Counted from the first letter of the stretch, positions 26,412 through 37,401 are shown. The stretch is DNA of 38,782 bases from Motilimonas cestriensis (GCF_021295315.1 NZ_JAIMJA010000012.1:1-38782), one strand, 5' to 3'. Made by a program: numbers and translations. The notes: a model not told the origin generated them from the sequence alone.

Positions 26412-27278
26412 ATGGACTTAGAAGTTATCAAAAGCGCACTGTCTTTTGTGCTGTTCAATTATAGCGGTAGCCCTATCACCGTCGCTCAGTTAATGCTTGT
26501 ACCTTGCTTACTCGTGTTGACTTGGTACTTAGTTAGCCGCTTAGGACGATTGATCCGCAAAACACTTAAAGCGCGCAATGTTAGCCCTGATGCTGTGCAT
26601 TTGTTCTCTCGAATTTATCTCGTTATCACCATCAGTATTTTGGTAATTACCAGTCTCGAAGTGCTCAATATTCCCCTCACTGCGTTTGCTTTTGTCTCCG
26701 GTGCAATTGCTATTGGCGTCGGTTTTGGTGCACAAAACATCATCAATAACTTTATCAGTGGCTGGATTTTAATGTGGGAGCGCCCCATTCGTATTGGTGA
26801 TTTTCTCGAAGTGGGTGAAGCGCGCGGTGTGGTTGAGAGTATTAATACCCGTTCGACCCTGATCCGCCGGAATGACGGCGTACACATGTTAGTGCCAAAC
26901 AGCCAACTACTAGAAAATACGGTGACAAACTGGACCCTGATTGATAACAATGCGCGCTCCACGGTGCGTGTAGGCGTCGCCTATGGCGAAGATGTGGTGT
27001 TAGTCGCTAAACTGATACAACAAGTATTGAACGAAAAAAAAGAAATTCTCAAGCAACCGAGCTCGTCGGTTATTTTTGAAGACTTTGGTGATAATGCTTT
27101 AATTTTTGACGCCGTGTTTTGGATTTGTGCCCATTCAGAAACCGATTTAAGGATGATTCGCAGTAATATCCGCTTTCGGATTTATGAGCTGTTCAATGAA
27201 CATAATATTGTCATTGCCTTCCCGCAGCGTGATGTCCATTTAGATGGCCAGCTGACACTAAGACAAGAAAAAGATTAG
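26412..27278 (+). CDS. MscS-family mechanosensitive channel
   Basis: This 288-aa small-conductance mechanosensitive channel releases solutes under hypo-osmotic shock. Three helices lie at about 25-43, 62-82 and 87-118. The pore-lining helix has the Gly/Ala-rich G-A-I-A-I-G-V-G-F-G-A-Q-N pattern typical of MscS and is followed by N-F-I-S-G. The beta domain and cytoplasmic cage follow, with P-I-R-I-G-D-F-L-E-V and V-P-N-S-Q-L near 135-175. It is about the same size as E. coli MscS, but the first helices are shorter-spaced, as in the YbdG/MscK-like groups. It is a single gene that converges on potD with a shared terminator. Confidence 0.92.
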   Translation: MDLEVIKSALSFVLFNYSGSPITVAQLMLVPCLLVLTWYLVSRLGRLIRKTLKARNVSPDAVHLFSRIYLVITISILVITSLEVLNIPLTAFAFVSGAIAIGVGFGAQNIINNFISGWILMWERPIRIGDFLEVGEARGVVESINTRSTLIRRNDGVHMLVPNSQLLENTVTNWTLIDNNARSTVRVGVAYGEDVVLVAKLIQQVLNEKKEILKQPSSSVIFEDFGDNALIFDAVFWICAHSETDLRMIRSNIRFRIYELFNEHNIVIAFPQRDVHLDGQLTLRQEKD

Positions 27279-27295
27279 TTTTCGCCCACACAAAA

Positions 27296-27319
27296 AAACC
27301 GGCCGTATTTGGCCGGTTT
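27296..27319. terminator. Bidirectional terminator between mscS and potD
   Basis: AAACCGGCC (27296-27304) pairs with GGCCGGTTT (27311-27319) across a 6-nt loop, with an A-run on the left and Ts on the right. It sits 18 bp from each of two converging genes and serves both. Confidence 0.85.
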
Positions 27320-27337
27320 GCATTGGTAACTAATTAG

Positions 27338-28369
27338 TTAGGATTGCTTTTGTTTCAGCATTTGCCAGTATTTCTCATAAATCGCGTTAGCATCGCCAAG
27401 GTCGTTATGGAAGCTGCCTTTTTCAAGCACTTCAGCCGGTGGCACCACCATCGGATTATTACGTAGCTCTTCACTTAACAGCGGCACCGTTGCTTTGTTT
27501 GGTGTTGAGTAACCAATTTCTTCAATAATGATTTTGCCTATTTCTGGGCGCAATACAAAGTCGATAAACTTATGGGCACCTTCGACATTGGCTGCGCCTT
27601 TTGGAATAACAAAGCTATCAACCCACAGCGTTGCGCCTTCTTCTGGGTAGATATATGCAACGGTATCCATTTCAACTTGTGCCATATAAGCTTCACCGTT
27701 CCACATTACGCCCATCGGTACATTACCTTGGATCAGTGGACCTTTTGGCGAATCAGACAGGAACAGTTTTACGTTTGGCAATAACTCAACCAATAGCTCA
27801 TAAGCTTGACGAATTTCATCTTCGTTACGCGTATTGTTCTCAAAGCCTTTTACTTTTAATGCCATTAAGAAAATGTCACGCACATCGTCTAGTAGTAAAA
27901 TTTGGCCTTTGTATTCAGGCTTCCATAAATCAGCCCACTTGGTAATAGTTTTTGGGTCAATTTCGTCGGTATTCACCGTGATCGCCGTGCTACCCCAAAG
28001 ATATGGCACGCTGTACTCGTTATTAGGATCGTATGATTGATTAAGTAAGTTTGGCTCTAGGTTGCCAAAATTGGTTAATTTCGATTTATCAATCGGCTGG
28101 ATCAGATCGGCACGCTTCATACGCTCGATGAAAAACGTGGTCGGGATCGTAAGGTCGTAACCTTTGCCTTTTAATAACTGTAACTTAGCAAACATCGACT
28201 CATTACTATCAAATGTCGCCACTTCCACTTCAATGCCCGTTTCTTTAGTAAATTGCTTTAAAACGGTATCGGGAATGTAATCAGCCCAGTTGTATAACAC
28301 TACTTTTTCAGCTGCTACTGCAGAAAAACTCATCAGCGTTGCCGCTGCAAGTGTTAACCATTTATTCAT
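27338..28369 (-). CDS. potD: Spermidine/putrescine-binding periplasmic protein
   Basis: This 343-aa solute-binding protein captures polyamines in the periplasm. The signal peptide is cleaved after S-F-S-A-V-A-A (about residue 20). The mature start K-V-V-L-Y-N-W-A-D-Y-I-P and the blocks Y-L-W-G-S-T-A-I, W-A-D-L-W-K-P-E-Y-K-G and G-V-M-W-N-G-E match PotD closely. P-Y-L-W-G, with an acidic pocket residue in D-D-V-R-D, fits PotD better than PotF. It is the last gene of the potABCD operon, 50 bp after potC, as in E. coli, so it may be produced at a different level from a small gap promoter, not identified here. Confidence 0.93.
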   Translation of the reverse strand: MNKWLTLAAATLMSFSAVAAEKVVLYNWADYIPDTVLKQFTKETGIEVEVATFDSNESMFAKLQLLKGKGYDLTIPTTFFIERMKRADLIQPIDKSKLTNFGNLEPNLLNQSYDPNNEYSVPYLWGSTAITVNTDEIDPKTITKWADLWKPEYKGQILLLDDVRDIFLMALKVKGFENNTRNEDEIRQAYELLVELLPNVKLFLSDSPKGPLIQGNVPMGVMWNGEAYMAQVEMDTVAYIYPEEGATLWVDSFVIPKGAANVEGAHKFIDFVLRPEIGKIIIEEIGYSTPNKATVPLLSEELRNNPMVVPPAEVLEKGSFHNDLGDANAIYEKYWQMLKQKQS

Positions 28370-28419
28370 TTGTTTGTTCCTTTATACGCAAATGATTGCA
28401 AAAGTATATTTAAGCATCA

Positions 28420-29190
28420 CTATTTACGCTTGTAGCGCAGTAATAGCTGTGAAATAACGATTAAGACTACCGAGCCAACAAACAGCAAGGTAGAAATGGC
28501 ATTGACCTCTGGCGACACACCAACACGCACCATGGAATACACTTTTAACGGTAATATTTCATAGCCCGGCCCGGTGACAAAGGCGCTAACAATCACATCA
28601 TCAATTGATAAGGTGAAACTGAGTAACCACCCTGACGCCACTGCTGGCAAAATCATAGGCAGGATAATTTTGCTAAATACTTGCCACTCGTTCGCGCCTA
28701 AATCGCGCGCAGCTTCAGTGACCGACATATCAAGGCCCTTAAGTCTTGAGAACACACTAATGATCACAAACGGTAAGCAGAAAGTAATGTGCGCTATCAA
28801 TAGGGAAATATAGCCAAGCTCTATCCCTAAGGTGACAAATAAGATCAGCAGCGCAATGGCCATCACGATATCAGGCGTTAACATACTGACAAACACTAAA
28901 GACGATACTGCGCCTTTGCCGTAAAAACGATACCGCTGCAATGCCACCGCTGCTAATGTACCAATTACGGTGGCCGCAGTGGCACTGGTGATACCAACAA
29001 CCAATGAGTGCCAAGCGGCTTGCATCAAGGCATCGTTTTCAAATAACTTCTCATACCATTTAAAGGTAAAACCTTGCCATTTATTGCCATATCTAGAGCC
29101 GTTTACCGAGTTCACCATTAAGACAAAAATCGGGCTGTAAACGTAAAACAGTACGAGGCCAATAAAGCCGAATTTAAAAGTCTGAGTCAT
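28420..29190 (-). CDS. potC: Polyamine ABC transporter permease PotC
   Basis: This 256-aa inner-membrane permease has about six helices. The cytoplasmic EAA loop that contacts the ATPase reads E-A-A-R-D-L-G-A-N near residues 160-168, followed by I-I-L-P-M-I-L-P-A. The N-terminal helix and the P-I-F-V-L-M-V-N-S-V-N pattern are those of PotC-type permeases. Its start overlaps the potB end by 17 bp (29174-29190), so translation is coupled. It pairs with PotB to form the channel. Confidence 0.93.
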   Translation of the reverse strand: MTQTFKFGFIGLVLFYVYSPIFVLMVNSVNGSRYGNKWQGFTFKWYEKLFENDALMQAAWHSLVVGITSATAATVIGTLAAVALQRYRFYGKGAVSSLVFVSMLTPDIVMAIALLILFVTLGIELGYISLLIAHITFCLPFVIISVFSRLKGLDMSVTEAARDLGANEWQVFSKIILPMILPAVASGWLLSFTLSIDDVIVSAFVTGPGYEILPLKVYSMVRVGVSPEVNAISTLLFVGSVVLIVISQLLLRYKRK

Positions 29191-30046
29191 TGATGCCCCC
29201 TTGACGGTTAGACAACTTAGTCGCGCGGTAATAAAGCCACAACATAAATGACAGCAATATTATCATCAGTACACTCAGGGCTGCGCCAAACGGCCAATCT
29301 CGGGTTTGAATAAATTGATTTTTTATCACGTTACCCAGTAATGCGTGTTTCGAGCCACCCAATAAATCGGCGACAAAAAACATGCCCATGGCCGGTAAAA
29401 TCACCATCAGACTGCCCGCAACAATGCCCGGCAAGGTGAGCGGCAAGGTGATGCGCCATAGCCGTTGCGCCGCATTGGCGCCTAAATCTTTGGCAGCATC
29501 CAATAATCGTAAGTCTAGTTTTTCCATCGCCGAATAAATCGGTAAGATCATAAACGGCAATAAGATGTAACTCAGACCAAAGATCACCGCAAACGGGGTG
29601 TACAGTAAGTCTAACGGCTTATCAATCAGCCCTATCCCTAACATGGCATCGTTAATCAAACCCTTCTTACCCAGCAGGTATTGAATGGCATAGATACGCA
29701 CTAACGAGTTAGTCCAAAAGGGTACGATTAATAAGAATAAGATGATCGGGCGCCATTTACTTGGCAAGCTCATCAGGCACATCACAAACGGATAAGCAAT
29801 GGCCAAACAAATGCACGCCGTGATCAGCGCCATCGACAATGAGTCCCACAGTAAGCTGATAAAGCTAGGATCAAATACGCTGCGCCAGCCATCAAGACTG
29901 AACTCAAAGCGAATTAAAAAATCTGGGTCGCGGGTTAAAAAGCTCGTCACCAAGACCATTAAGCTCGGCACCAGTACAAACAATGCCAACCAGCTAGTGG
30001 CAAGGCCTATCGCCCAAAACCGAAATTGATTAATTTGCATATTCAT
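29174..30046 (-). CDS. potB: Polyamine ABC transporter permease PotB
   Basis: This 290-aa inner-membrane permease has six helices and an EAA-type loop D-A-A-K-D-L-G-A-N near residue 190, followed by [20 protein letters not shown] and the D-D-P-like F-L-T-R-D-P-D-F-L segment near 40 are typical of PotB. Its start overlaps the potA end by 17 bp and its end overlaps potC by 17 bp, as in a tightly coupled operon. With PotC it forms the spermidine/putrescine channel. Confidence 0.93.
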   Translation of the reverse strand: MNMQINQFRFWAIGLATSWLALFVLVPSLMVLVTSFLTRDPDFLIRFEFSLDGWRSVFDPSFISLLWDSLSMALITACICLAIAYPFVMCLMSLPSKWRPIILFLLIVPFWTNSLVRIYAIQYLLGKKGLINDAMLGIGLIDKPLDLLYTPFAVIFGLSYILLPFMILPIYSAMEKLDLRLLDAAKDLGANAAQRLWRITLPLTLPGIVAGSLMVILPAMGMFFVADLLGGSKHALLGNVIKNQFIQTRDWPFGAALSVLMIILLSFMLWLYYRATKLSNRQGGINDSDF

Positions 30047-31136
30047 AAGGCAACACCACTTCCCAGCCTGTCGTCCATTGCAACGCTACTTTTTGTTCTA
30101 ATCGATAGTCAAAATCGGGGTCATCTTCGTCAAAAAATTCACTGGCGATCACTTTTGTGCCTGACGCTAAACGAATGTAAGAATCTAAGGTTTTGCCTTT
30201 GTAGCTGCATTCGTAAATATGGCCTTCTACGTGAACCGAGTCTAAGACTAATTCAGACTTGGTTAACCTGATATCTTCAGGGCGCAGTAATACATGTACT
30301 TTATCGTCAGCGACAAAAGGATGATCGGTTTTCACCACCCAATCAGCCCCTTCAGCAACCACTTCAACATGTTGCTCGTCAATTCGGCGTACTACATGGC
30401 CATCAAATTGGTTAATTTCACCGATGAAACGGGCAACAAACAAATTGGCGGGATTTTCGTAGATTTCACGGGGTGTACCAATTTGCTGTACCTTGCCTTT
30501 GTTGAGTACCACAATACGATCCGACATCGACAAGGCTTCTTCTTGATCGTGAGTCACATAGACAAAGGTGATGTTCAACTGACGCTGTAATCGTTTTAGC
30601 TCAATTTGCATCTCTTGGCGCAGTTTGTAATCAAGTGCGCTGAGAGATTCATCAAGTAGTAACAAACGTGGACGGTTAACCACCGCTCGCGCAATGGCAA
30701 CGCGCTGCTGTTGTCCGCCTGATAATTGATGCGGCTTGCGCTGAGCAAAGCTGTCAAGGCGCACCATGCGCAGTGCTTCATCAACACGGGTTTTGATGTC
30801 TGCTTTAGCGACCTTGTGCATTTTTAAGCCAAACGCGATGTTTTCGTATACCGTCATATGAGGGAATAAAGCATAGCTTTGAAACACGGTATTAACTGGG
30901 CGCAGCTCAGCTTTGAGTACCGCAAGGTTTTGCTGATCCAGCATCACACTGCCGCAATCTTCTTGTTCAAAGCCTGCAATAATGCGCAGTACCGTGGTTT
31001 TACCACAGCCAGAAGGGCCTAATAAGGTGAGGAACTCACCATCATAAATAGTGAGATCTAACGCGTCGAGCACCGTGTTGTCGGCAAACGTTTTACTGAC
31101 CCCAGAGAGTTGCAAAAGAGGTTGATACTCAGTCAC
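30030..31136 (-). CDS. potA: Polyamine ABC transporter ATPase PotA
   Basis: This 368-aa ATPase energises polyamine import. It has the Walker [10 protein letters not shown] near 38-46, Q-loop [10 protein letters not shown] near 85, signature [14 protein letters not shown] near 138 and Walker [13 protein letters not shown] near 158. [10 protein letters not shown] contains the switch His, and the C-terminal TOBE-like regulatory domain is complete. First gene of potABCD. The 670-bp gap before it presumably carries the promoter; a TTGACA at 31201-31206 (minus strand) is a possible -35 but lacks a good -10. Confidence 0.94.
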   Translation of the reverse strand: MTEYQPLLQLSGVSKTFADNTVLDALDLTIYDGEFLTLLGPSGCGKTTVLRIIAGFEQEDCGSVMLDQQNLAVLKAELRPVNTVFQSYALFPHMTVYENIAFGLKMHKVAKADIKTRVDEALRMVRLDSFAQRKPHQLSGGQQQRVAIARAVVNRPRLLLLDESLSALDYKLRQEMQIELKRLQRQLNITFVYVTHDQEEALSMSDRIVVLNKGKVQQIGTPREIYENPANLFVARFIGEINQFDGHVVRRIDEQHVEVVAEGADWVVKTDHPFVADDKVHVLLRPEDIRLTKSELVLDSVHVEGHIYECSYKGKTLDSYIRLASGTKVIASEFFDEDDPDFDYRLEQKVALQWTTGWEVVLPYEYAN

Positions 31137-31737
31137 AGTCTATATTCCAAATGGGTAGCCATGTCGGTTGTCCACCTTAAGGTGAACCACCCTCATGGGC
31201 TGTCAAAATAACCTTGGCATGCACCCACACCAAGAATGATAATTTGTGTCATTTTTATTTACATTTCAAACGGGATAGCGTTGAAATGTCAGCCTAGCTT
31301 GCACTAATACTGGCTATTTTTTTACGTTATTTTGCCCTGAGATTTGGCCTCAGTGTGGCATCAAGCAACACGTAGGCACGCTGCTGATTTTTCGGCATTT
31401 TAACTTGAAAAACGCTAAACACAACAATTATATACAGCTTCAGCAGAAATAATTTAAATCTTTTAGATTCAATATGTTAAACCTGGTAGTCATCGAGCCT
31501 TGTGGCAAGTGTATAGCACCAAGGGGAACCAGCCACTCATCACAATGATAAATTAACCGCTTACTTATCACCCCAACAATATTAATAAGTTCAACAAACA
31601 ACTTATTCATAAAGCTCAAAGACTAATTGAAATGACTACAAGTAATAGAAAATAGCATATTGCACCCCGTTAAATAGCAGCAAAGATCCAAGAAATTCAA
31701 TTAAGTCACATTTTTGTGCTTTTTTTGCACAGTTTGC
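31137..31737. other. Long divergent gap between potA and sulA
   Basis: No convincing gene is present in this 600-bp stretch. A perfect 12-bp palindrome CACCTTAAGGTG (31173-31184) lies about 37 bp before the potA start. It may be an operator or a leader hairpin. CTTGG and CAAG around 31213-31233 could form another small stem. The rest is AT-rich with no open frame longer than a few codons having a ribosome site. No tRNA or known riboswitch pattern was recognised. Confidence 0.5.
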
Positions 31738-31778
31738 TTGACCAACAACCTGCCTCGATATACTGTATACACATACAG
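31738..31778 (+). promoter_or_regulatory. sulA: SulA promoter with LexA (SOS) box
   Basis: TTGACC (-35, 31738-31743) and TACTGT (-10, 31761-31766) are separated by 17 bp. A LexA box CTGTATACACATACAG (31763-31778) covers the -10 and fits CTG-N10-CAG without mismatch in the outer triplets. LexA would block this promoter until DNA damage. AAGAGG (31794-31799) stands 6 nt before the ATG at 31806. Confidence 0.92.
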
Positions 31779-31805
31779 CGTGTATATTTAAACAAGAGGC
31801 AAACT

Positions 31806-32276
31806 ATGCAGCTCATATCTCATTCATTATCTCAGCCTAATCTTGAGTCTATGACGTTAGATTTATCCACTTTGATGGACAAAATGGATGAGTCAACAGC
31901 GCTAGCCAAGCAGCCTGTTAATCAAAGCGAACGCTATAATTCATTACTCGATAAATTGATTCATTATGGTCAGCAGTCGGGTTGGTTAGTATTTATTGAC
32001 CCTCCGGCAAAGTTAAATTTACCTTTGTTAACCAGCCTAGGTGTAAATAGTCAAAAAATATTATGTATTAAATCACATCAACAGCTGAGTAAAGCGCGAT
32101 GCTTAGAATTAGCCTTACAATCAACTCACACCCGTTTAGTGGTTTGCAGCATTGACGGCTTACAAAGTGCTAGCTTATCAAAGCTGAAAGCGGCGGCTCA
32201 AATTGGCATGGGAGCGGCTATTTTTCTCGATGGGAATGATATTGCTCAAGCGCAGCATACAACTAGATTGCACTAG
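31806..32276 (+). CDS. sulA: SulA-like SOS cell division inhibitor
   Basis: This 156-aa protein would bind FtsZ and delay division after DNA damage. The C-terminal half reads G-W-L-V-F-I-D-P-P near residue 58, L-T-S-L-G-V near 72, K-I-L-C-I-K near 80 and G-M-G-A-A-I-F-L near 140, a pattern like that of SulA proteins. The N-terminal 45 residues are variable and polar, as in the family. A longer frame from GTG 31716 would read through the LexA box, so ATG 31806 with a clear ribosome site is used. LexA control is the strongest support, since the sequence itself is only moderately SulA-like. It is a single gene, with a terminator shared with adk. Confidence 0.82.
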   Translation: MQLISHSLSQPNLESMTLDLSTLMDKMDESTALAKQPVNQSERYNSLLDKLIHYGQQSGWLVFIDPPAKLNLPLLTSLGVNSQKILCIKSHQQLSKARCLELALQSTHTRLVVCSIDGLQSASLSKLKAAAQIGMGAAIFLDGNDIAQAQHTTRLH

Positions 32277-32316
32277 TTGCGCCACCCCCTCTTTGACACG
32301 TTATTTTAGGTATAAA

Positions 32317-32342
32317 AAAACCTCCCTGGTGGAGGTTTTTTA
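32317..32342. terminator. Bidirectional terminator between sulA and adk
   Basis: AAAACCTCC (32317-32325) and GGAGGTTTT (32331-32339) with loop CTGGT, an A-run on the left and Ts on the right. It lies 40 bp after the sulA stop and 18 bp after the adk stop on the other strand. Confidence 0.88.
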
Positions 32343-32359
32343 TTATCTTTTATAGATAA

Positions 32360-33046
<687 letters not shown>

Positions 33047-33121
33047 TTAAGAAGCAGCAATTTACACTGCTACCCTAAATTACTCAAGTCTATGACCACG
33101 TTAAGCCTGTTAAACCTTAGT

Positions 33122-35188
33122 CTAACGTTGTCGCACATGGCGGTAATGGGCTTGCTTCACGCTGTACATATTCTGATCTGCCACGTTGTATAACATTGAA
33201 AATGCAGTATTTTCAGTTGAAGCATAACCAATGCTACAACTAAACTGGTCAAACCCACCGAGCACATCAAAAGCGAAATCAACTCGAGGTTGTTCTTCTA
33301 ATAAACGTTGATAAAGTAGTTGGTTTTGCTCTAATTGTTCATTCGTTAGGATAATGGCGTATTCGTCGCCACCTAACCGGTAGCACTTATCAGTGATACC
33401 ATCGGCACAATAGCGTAGTAATTCGGCCACTTTAACCAGTAACTGGTCACCCACTTGATGACCTTTGTTGTCATTAACTTGTTTTAGGCCGTTGACATCG
33501 ATGATAAATAAGCCGACTTCAGCATCTAACTGTGTCTCATAAGACTCTAAATCATCATCAAACGCTTTGCGGTTTGAGAGGCCTGTTAAGCTATCTGTAT
33601 TAGCCAAATAATCGAGCTCTTGAGTTAACGCTCGTATTTCTAAAAAGCTACTGAGCTCTTTGCCAAACAATAATAGCCATTGCGAATACTCTATCGCTGG
33701 CATTTTATTGGCAGCTAACCAGCCGATCGGCTGTTGTCTACTGCCAAGTCGCAATACTGGCACCCCATTGTCCAGTGAACAAATACCCTGTTGCCACGCT
33801 TCATCACCAAACTGATTGACTTCTTCTTGCATTGCCACGAGATCAAAATTGGCGGATGTTGATTGCAACATCACCTCGCCATTACCACGCCCATCCGCTA
33901 AGTACAAAGCAAACTGCATTTTATCAATCGTTAACTGTAAGTTTTCTAATGTCAGGATTGCAACGTCCTCATTGCTCATGGCATTTTGCAATGCACGGCG
34001 ATATAAAATCACCCGTTCGAGTACGGTATTACCTTCTTCCACTAAGCGTAACGTGTGCTCTAACTCTGCTGTGCGCTGCGAAACCTTATGCTCTAACTCT
34101 TTATTTAATTCTTCAACTCGGTTTAGATATTTTTCTCTTAAGGCATCGGCATTAATAAGCTCTGTATTTTTTTGTTTTAGGTGGATAACTTGATGCCCTA
34201 TCGTGCGCTTCATTTCCGTGATGAGCTGATAAACTTGATTGAATTCAAGGATAATAAATCGATGCCGTTGTGGTGCATTGGAGTCAGACTGAAAATCACG
34301 GATGAGGGTGTAAAGTCGTCCAAGAGTCTTTGAGATCAAACGCGAAAATATGATAGTTATAAAAAGTGCAATACTAAGAGCGGCTATTTGTGCACTGAGT
34401 AAGGGAGCTAGCACTTCTTCAACCTCTTGAGCAAGACGTTCAGAGGGCTCGGCTAGTACCACTTTTATCTCAAAGGGGTTGAAATAGCCTTGTGGCTGCT
34501 CTGATACCACAAAATCATAAAAACTATACTCATCAGGGCTATTCCAATAATCGCCACCAATCCACTTGTCACCCAAGTAAAATGCCACGCTAAACTCAGG
34601 GATCACAAACCGTAGCACTTGGCTAAAACTGTCAATAGAAACCAACGCCAACAAATATCCGGTTTGTTTATCGTGAGAGTCATTTAAAGGGGTTATCAAC
34701 GCTACGCCATACGGATTAGCAGCATTTGGAACGAGTTTGGAGTTGCTGTAGTGAATAAAGCCACTGTGATTCAAAGAACCATTTAAGCGCTTAAATTGGT
34801 CTAAGAAATTAGCACGTTGGACATCTGCAACGCTGGCCCCGATCCCGGTAATGATCTGACCTTGAGGATCCATATAGTACAGAGAATGGACCCCGCGATA
34901 GCTATTGGTAAATTGCCTAAATGTATTATTGATGACCCTCGGCTGAGTATCTTGTATATCACTTTGGCCTTTATCTTTTGCTAAGTAGCTAAGACTCGTA
35001 CTCAACATCGATATGTGATTAATCAACTTTTCACCAGCTAAACGAGCATGTAAAGCTAAATTGTTTTGCGCCGCTTTTTCTACTGCGGCATAGGTCTGTT
35101 TGTATTGCATTACAGCGACAAAACTCGCAGGCGCAATAGCAACAGCTAAAATCAGTAAGACGGCAAATACAGGTAACCTTATTTGCAT
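33122..35188 (-). CDS. Membrane-bound diguanylate cyclase with periplasmic sensor and GGDEF domain
   Basis: This 688-aa signalling enzyme would make cyclic di-GMP. TM1 is about residues 4-24, a dCache-like periplasmic sensor follows (about 30-255; Y-Y-M-D-P-Q-G-Q and W-I-G-G-D-Y-W), and TM2 is about 260-282. A coiled coil spans about 325-390, then a region of uncertain type to about 525. The GGDEF domain reads D-S-L-T-G-L-S-N-R at its start and G-G-D-E-Y (about 606-610) at the active site, an allowed variant. The Arg-containing inhibitory I-site is not seen before it. ATG 35188 is chosen over GTG 35203; both have similar support. It separates htpG from adk. Confidence 0.88.
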   Translation of the reverse strand: MQIRLPVFAVLLILAVAIAPASFVAVMQYKQTYAAVEKAAQNNLALHARLAGEKLINHISMLSTSLSYLAKDKGQSDIQDTQPRVINNTFRQFTNSYRGVHSLYYMDPQGQIITGIGASVADVQRANFLDQFKRLNGSLNHSGFIHYSNSKLVPNAANPYGVALITPLNDSHDKQTGYLLALVSIDSFSQVLRFVIPEFSVAFYLGDKWIGGDYWNSPDEYSFYDFVVSEQPQGYFNPFEIKVVLAEPSERLAQEVEEVLAPLLSAQIAALSIALFITIIFSRLISKTLGRLYTLIRDFQSDSNAPQRHRFIILEFNQVYQLITEMKRTIGHQVIHLKQKNTELINADALREKYLNRVEELNKELEHKVSQRTAELEHTLRLVEEGNTVLERVILYRRALQNAMSNEDVAILTLENLQLTIDKMQFALYLADGRGNGEVMLQSTSANFDLVAMQEEVNQFGDEAWQQGICSLDNGVPVLRLGSRQQPIGWLAANKMPAIEYSQWLLLFGKELSSFLEIRALTQELDYLANTDSLTGLSNRKAFDDDLESYETQLDAEVGLFIIDVNGLKQVNDNKGHQVGDQLLVKVAELLRYCADGITDKCYRLGGDEYAIILTNEQLEQNQLLYQRLLEEQPRVDFAFDVLGGFDQFSCSIGYASTENTAFSMLYNVADQNMYSVKQAHYRHVRQR

Positions 35189-35407
35189 AAGCAATAGTTC
35201 CACTGCTGATTTTGAGTAACATACATCAAAGCCATCCTTGCTTTATGTTGTGTGGTTTGAGTTTAACACAGTTGGCTAACTTACTCGGCTTAGCTCACTG
35301 TTTATAGTTGAATGTGGACAGTTATTGAGTAATCCTTCCTATCTAAGTATAAAATATTCAGTGAAAATTGGCGTGACCCACTGCACTTATCTTTATTTAA
35401 CAATAAA

Positions 35408-35430
35408 AAAGGGAGCATTTAGCTCCCTTT
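35408..35430 (-). terminator. htpG: Terminator of htpG
   Basis: AAAGGGAGC (35408-35416) pairs with GCTCCCTTT (35422-35430) across 5 nt. On the minus strand a T-run follows the stem. It lies 22 bp after the htpG stop. Confidence 0.85.
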
Positions 35431-35451
35431 GATTAGCATTAACGGATGAAT

Positions 35452-37362
35452 TTACTTCATCAGAAGCGCATTAATGCGACTAACAAACTCAGATGGATCA
35501 TCTAAGCTGCCTTTTTCGGACAATACGGCTTGTTCAAGCAATAGATTTACCCACTCCTCAAACGACGCTTCATCTTGTATATCTGCCACATGCTTAACCA
35601 TGGCATGATCTGGGTTTAACTCAAACACCGGTTTTTGTTCTGGTACGGTTTGGCCGACTGACTGCATCAGCTTAATCATTTGAGTGCTCATGTCATGAGC
35701 GCCAGCAACAATACAAGATGGCGTATCCGTTAAACGGTGAGTAAGGCGCACCTCTGCCACTTTGTCACCTAACGCAGTTTTAGCCCGCTCTAAGAAGCTA
35801 GCAAATTCAGTTTCTTGCTTCTCTTTTTGCTCTTTCGCTTCAGCATCTTCTAAATCGCCAAGATCTAAATCACCTTTGGTTACCGATACTAACTGCTTAC
35901 CTGCAAACTCGTTTAAGTGGCTCAATAACCATTCGTCGATACGATCATACATTAAGAAGACTTCAATGCCTTTTTTGCGGAAAATCTCTAAATGAGCAGA
36001 GTTTTTCGCCGCATTAAAGCTATCAGCCGTAATGTAATAAATCTTCTCTTGACCTTCTTTCATGCGCTCAATATACGCATCGAAAGAAACATTCTGTACT
36101 GCTTCATCATTATAGGTTGAAGCAAAACGCAGTAACTTAGCCACCTTATCTTTATTAGCGAAGTCTTCAGCAGGGCCTTCTTTTAACACTTGACCAAATT
36201 CATTCCAGAACGGCTGGTATTTCTCTTCATCTTTAGCCAGTTTTTCCAGCATCGACAGCACGCGTTTGCTGCAAGCATTACGCAACTTAGTGGTCACTTT
36301 CGTATCTTGAAGAATTTCACGCGACACGTTTAGCGGAAGATCGTTTGAGTCAAGTACCCCTTTAACAAAACGCAGGTAAGTCGGCATAAACTGGTCGGCA
36401 TCATCCATGATGAATACACGCTGCACATAGAGTTTTAAGCCATGTTGTTTCTCGCGGTTCCACATATCAAATGGTGCACGCGCAGGGATATACAATAAAC
36501 TGGTGTATTCTTGCTCACCTTCAACGCGGTTATGAGACCACTTTAGTGGATCTTCAAAGTCGTGCGAAATATGTTTGTAAAACTCTTTGTATTCTTCGTC
36601 TGATATTTCACCTTTACTGCGAGTCCACAGTGCGGTTGCTTTGTTTACCGACTCCCAATAACCTGGCTTAGCTGGAATTTTTTCACCATCTGGCCCTTCA
36701 GACTCAGGCTCTTCCGCTTTCCACATTTCGACAGGAATACTGATATGGTCAGAATACTTACTGACAATTTGGCGTAATTGCCATTCGTTAAGTAAATCAT
36801 CTTCACCTTCGCGTAGGTGTAAGATAATCTCAGTACCGCGATCTGCCTTAGTAATATCGGCTACGGTATAATCACCTTCGCCAGCAGACTGCCATTGCAC
36901 ACCTTGCTCATGACTCACACCAGCAGCACGTGTGTTAACGGTTACTTTATCTGCCACGATAAAAGCAGAGTAAAAACCAACACCAAATTGACCAATAAGC
37001 TGTGAGTCACGCGCTTGATCACCCGATAGCTGGTTAAAGAATTCTTTTGTACCTGATTTTGCAATCGTTCCTAAGTGCTCAATCACTTGATCACGAGTCA
37101 TACCAATACCATTATCTGAAATGGTAATGGTTTTAGCGTCTTTGTCGAAACTTAAGCGAACTTTGAGGTCGCCATCATTTTCGTACAAGGTGTCATCTGA
37201 TAACGCTTTGAAACGCAGTTTGTCTGAAGCATCTGCGGCATTAGACACTAACTCACGAAGGAAGATCTCTTTGTTACTATACAAAGAATGGATCATTAGC
37301 TGTAATAGTTGTTTTACTTCGGCTTGAAAGCCATGAGTTTCTGTATGTACGGCGTCTGTCAT
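35452..37362 (-). CDS. htpG: Hsp90 chaperone HtpG
   Basis: This 636-aa ATP-driven chaperone acts in the cytoplasm. The N-terminal GHKL ATPase motifs are E-L-V-S-N-A-A-D-A near residue 38-46, I-S-D-N-G-I-G-M near 80 and G-Q-F-G-V-G-F-Y-S near 124. The middle domain has the catalytic-loop region P-L-N-V-S-R-E near 340 and the C-terminal dimer domain is complete. The E-L-V-S-N and N-V-S-R-E-I-L blocks and the length are those of HtpG. Its start is preceded by a sigma32-type promoter at 37402-37430, and it follows recR on the same strand. Confidence 0.97.
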   Translation of the reverse strand: MTDAVHTETHGFQAEVKQLLQLMIHSLYSNKEIFLRELVSNAADASDKLRFKALSDDTLYENDGDLKVRLSFDKDAKTITISDNGIGMTRDQVIEHLGTIAKSGTKEFFNQLSGDQARDSQLIGQFGVGFYSAFIVADKVTVNTRAAGVSHEQGVQWQSAGEGDYTVADITKADRGTEIILHLREGEDDLLNEWQLRQIVSKYSDHISIPVEMWKAEEPESEGPDGEKIPAKPGYWESVNKATALWTRSKGEISDEEYKEFYKHISHDFEDPLKWSHNRVEGEQEYTSLLYIPARAPFDMWNREKQHGLKLYVQRVFIMDDADQFMPTYLRFVKGVLDSNDLPLNVSREILQDTKVTTKLRNACSKRVLSMLEKLAKDEEKYQPFWNEFGQVLKEGPAEDFANKDKVAKLLRFASTYNDEAVQNVSFDAYIERMKEGQEKIYYITADSFNAAKNSAHLEIFRKKGIEVFLMYDRIDEWLLSHLNEFAGKQLVSVTKGDLDLGDLEDAEAKEQKEKQETEFASFLERAKTALGDKVAEVRLTHRLTDTPSCIVAGAHDMSTQMIKLMQSVGQTVPEQKPVFELNPDHAMVKHVADIQDEASFEEWVNLLLEQAVLSEKGSLDDPSEFVSRINALLMK

Positions 37363-37401
37363 CTTACGTCTCTTATTTTACAGGGTTTAACACTAGGACT
37401 A

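Noticed and set aside
31716-31805. Longer N-terminus for SulA from a GTG
   Set aside because: The frame reads through the promoter and the LexA box. ATG 31806 has a proper ribosome site.
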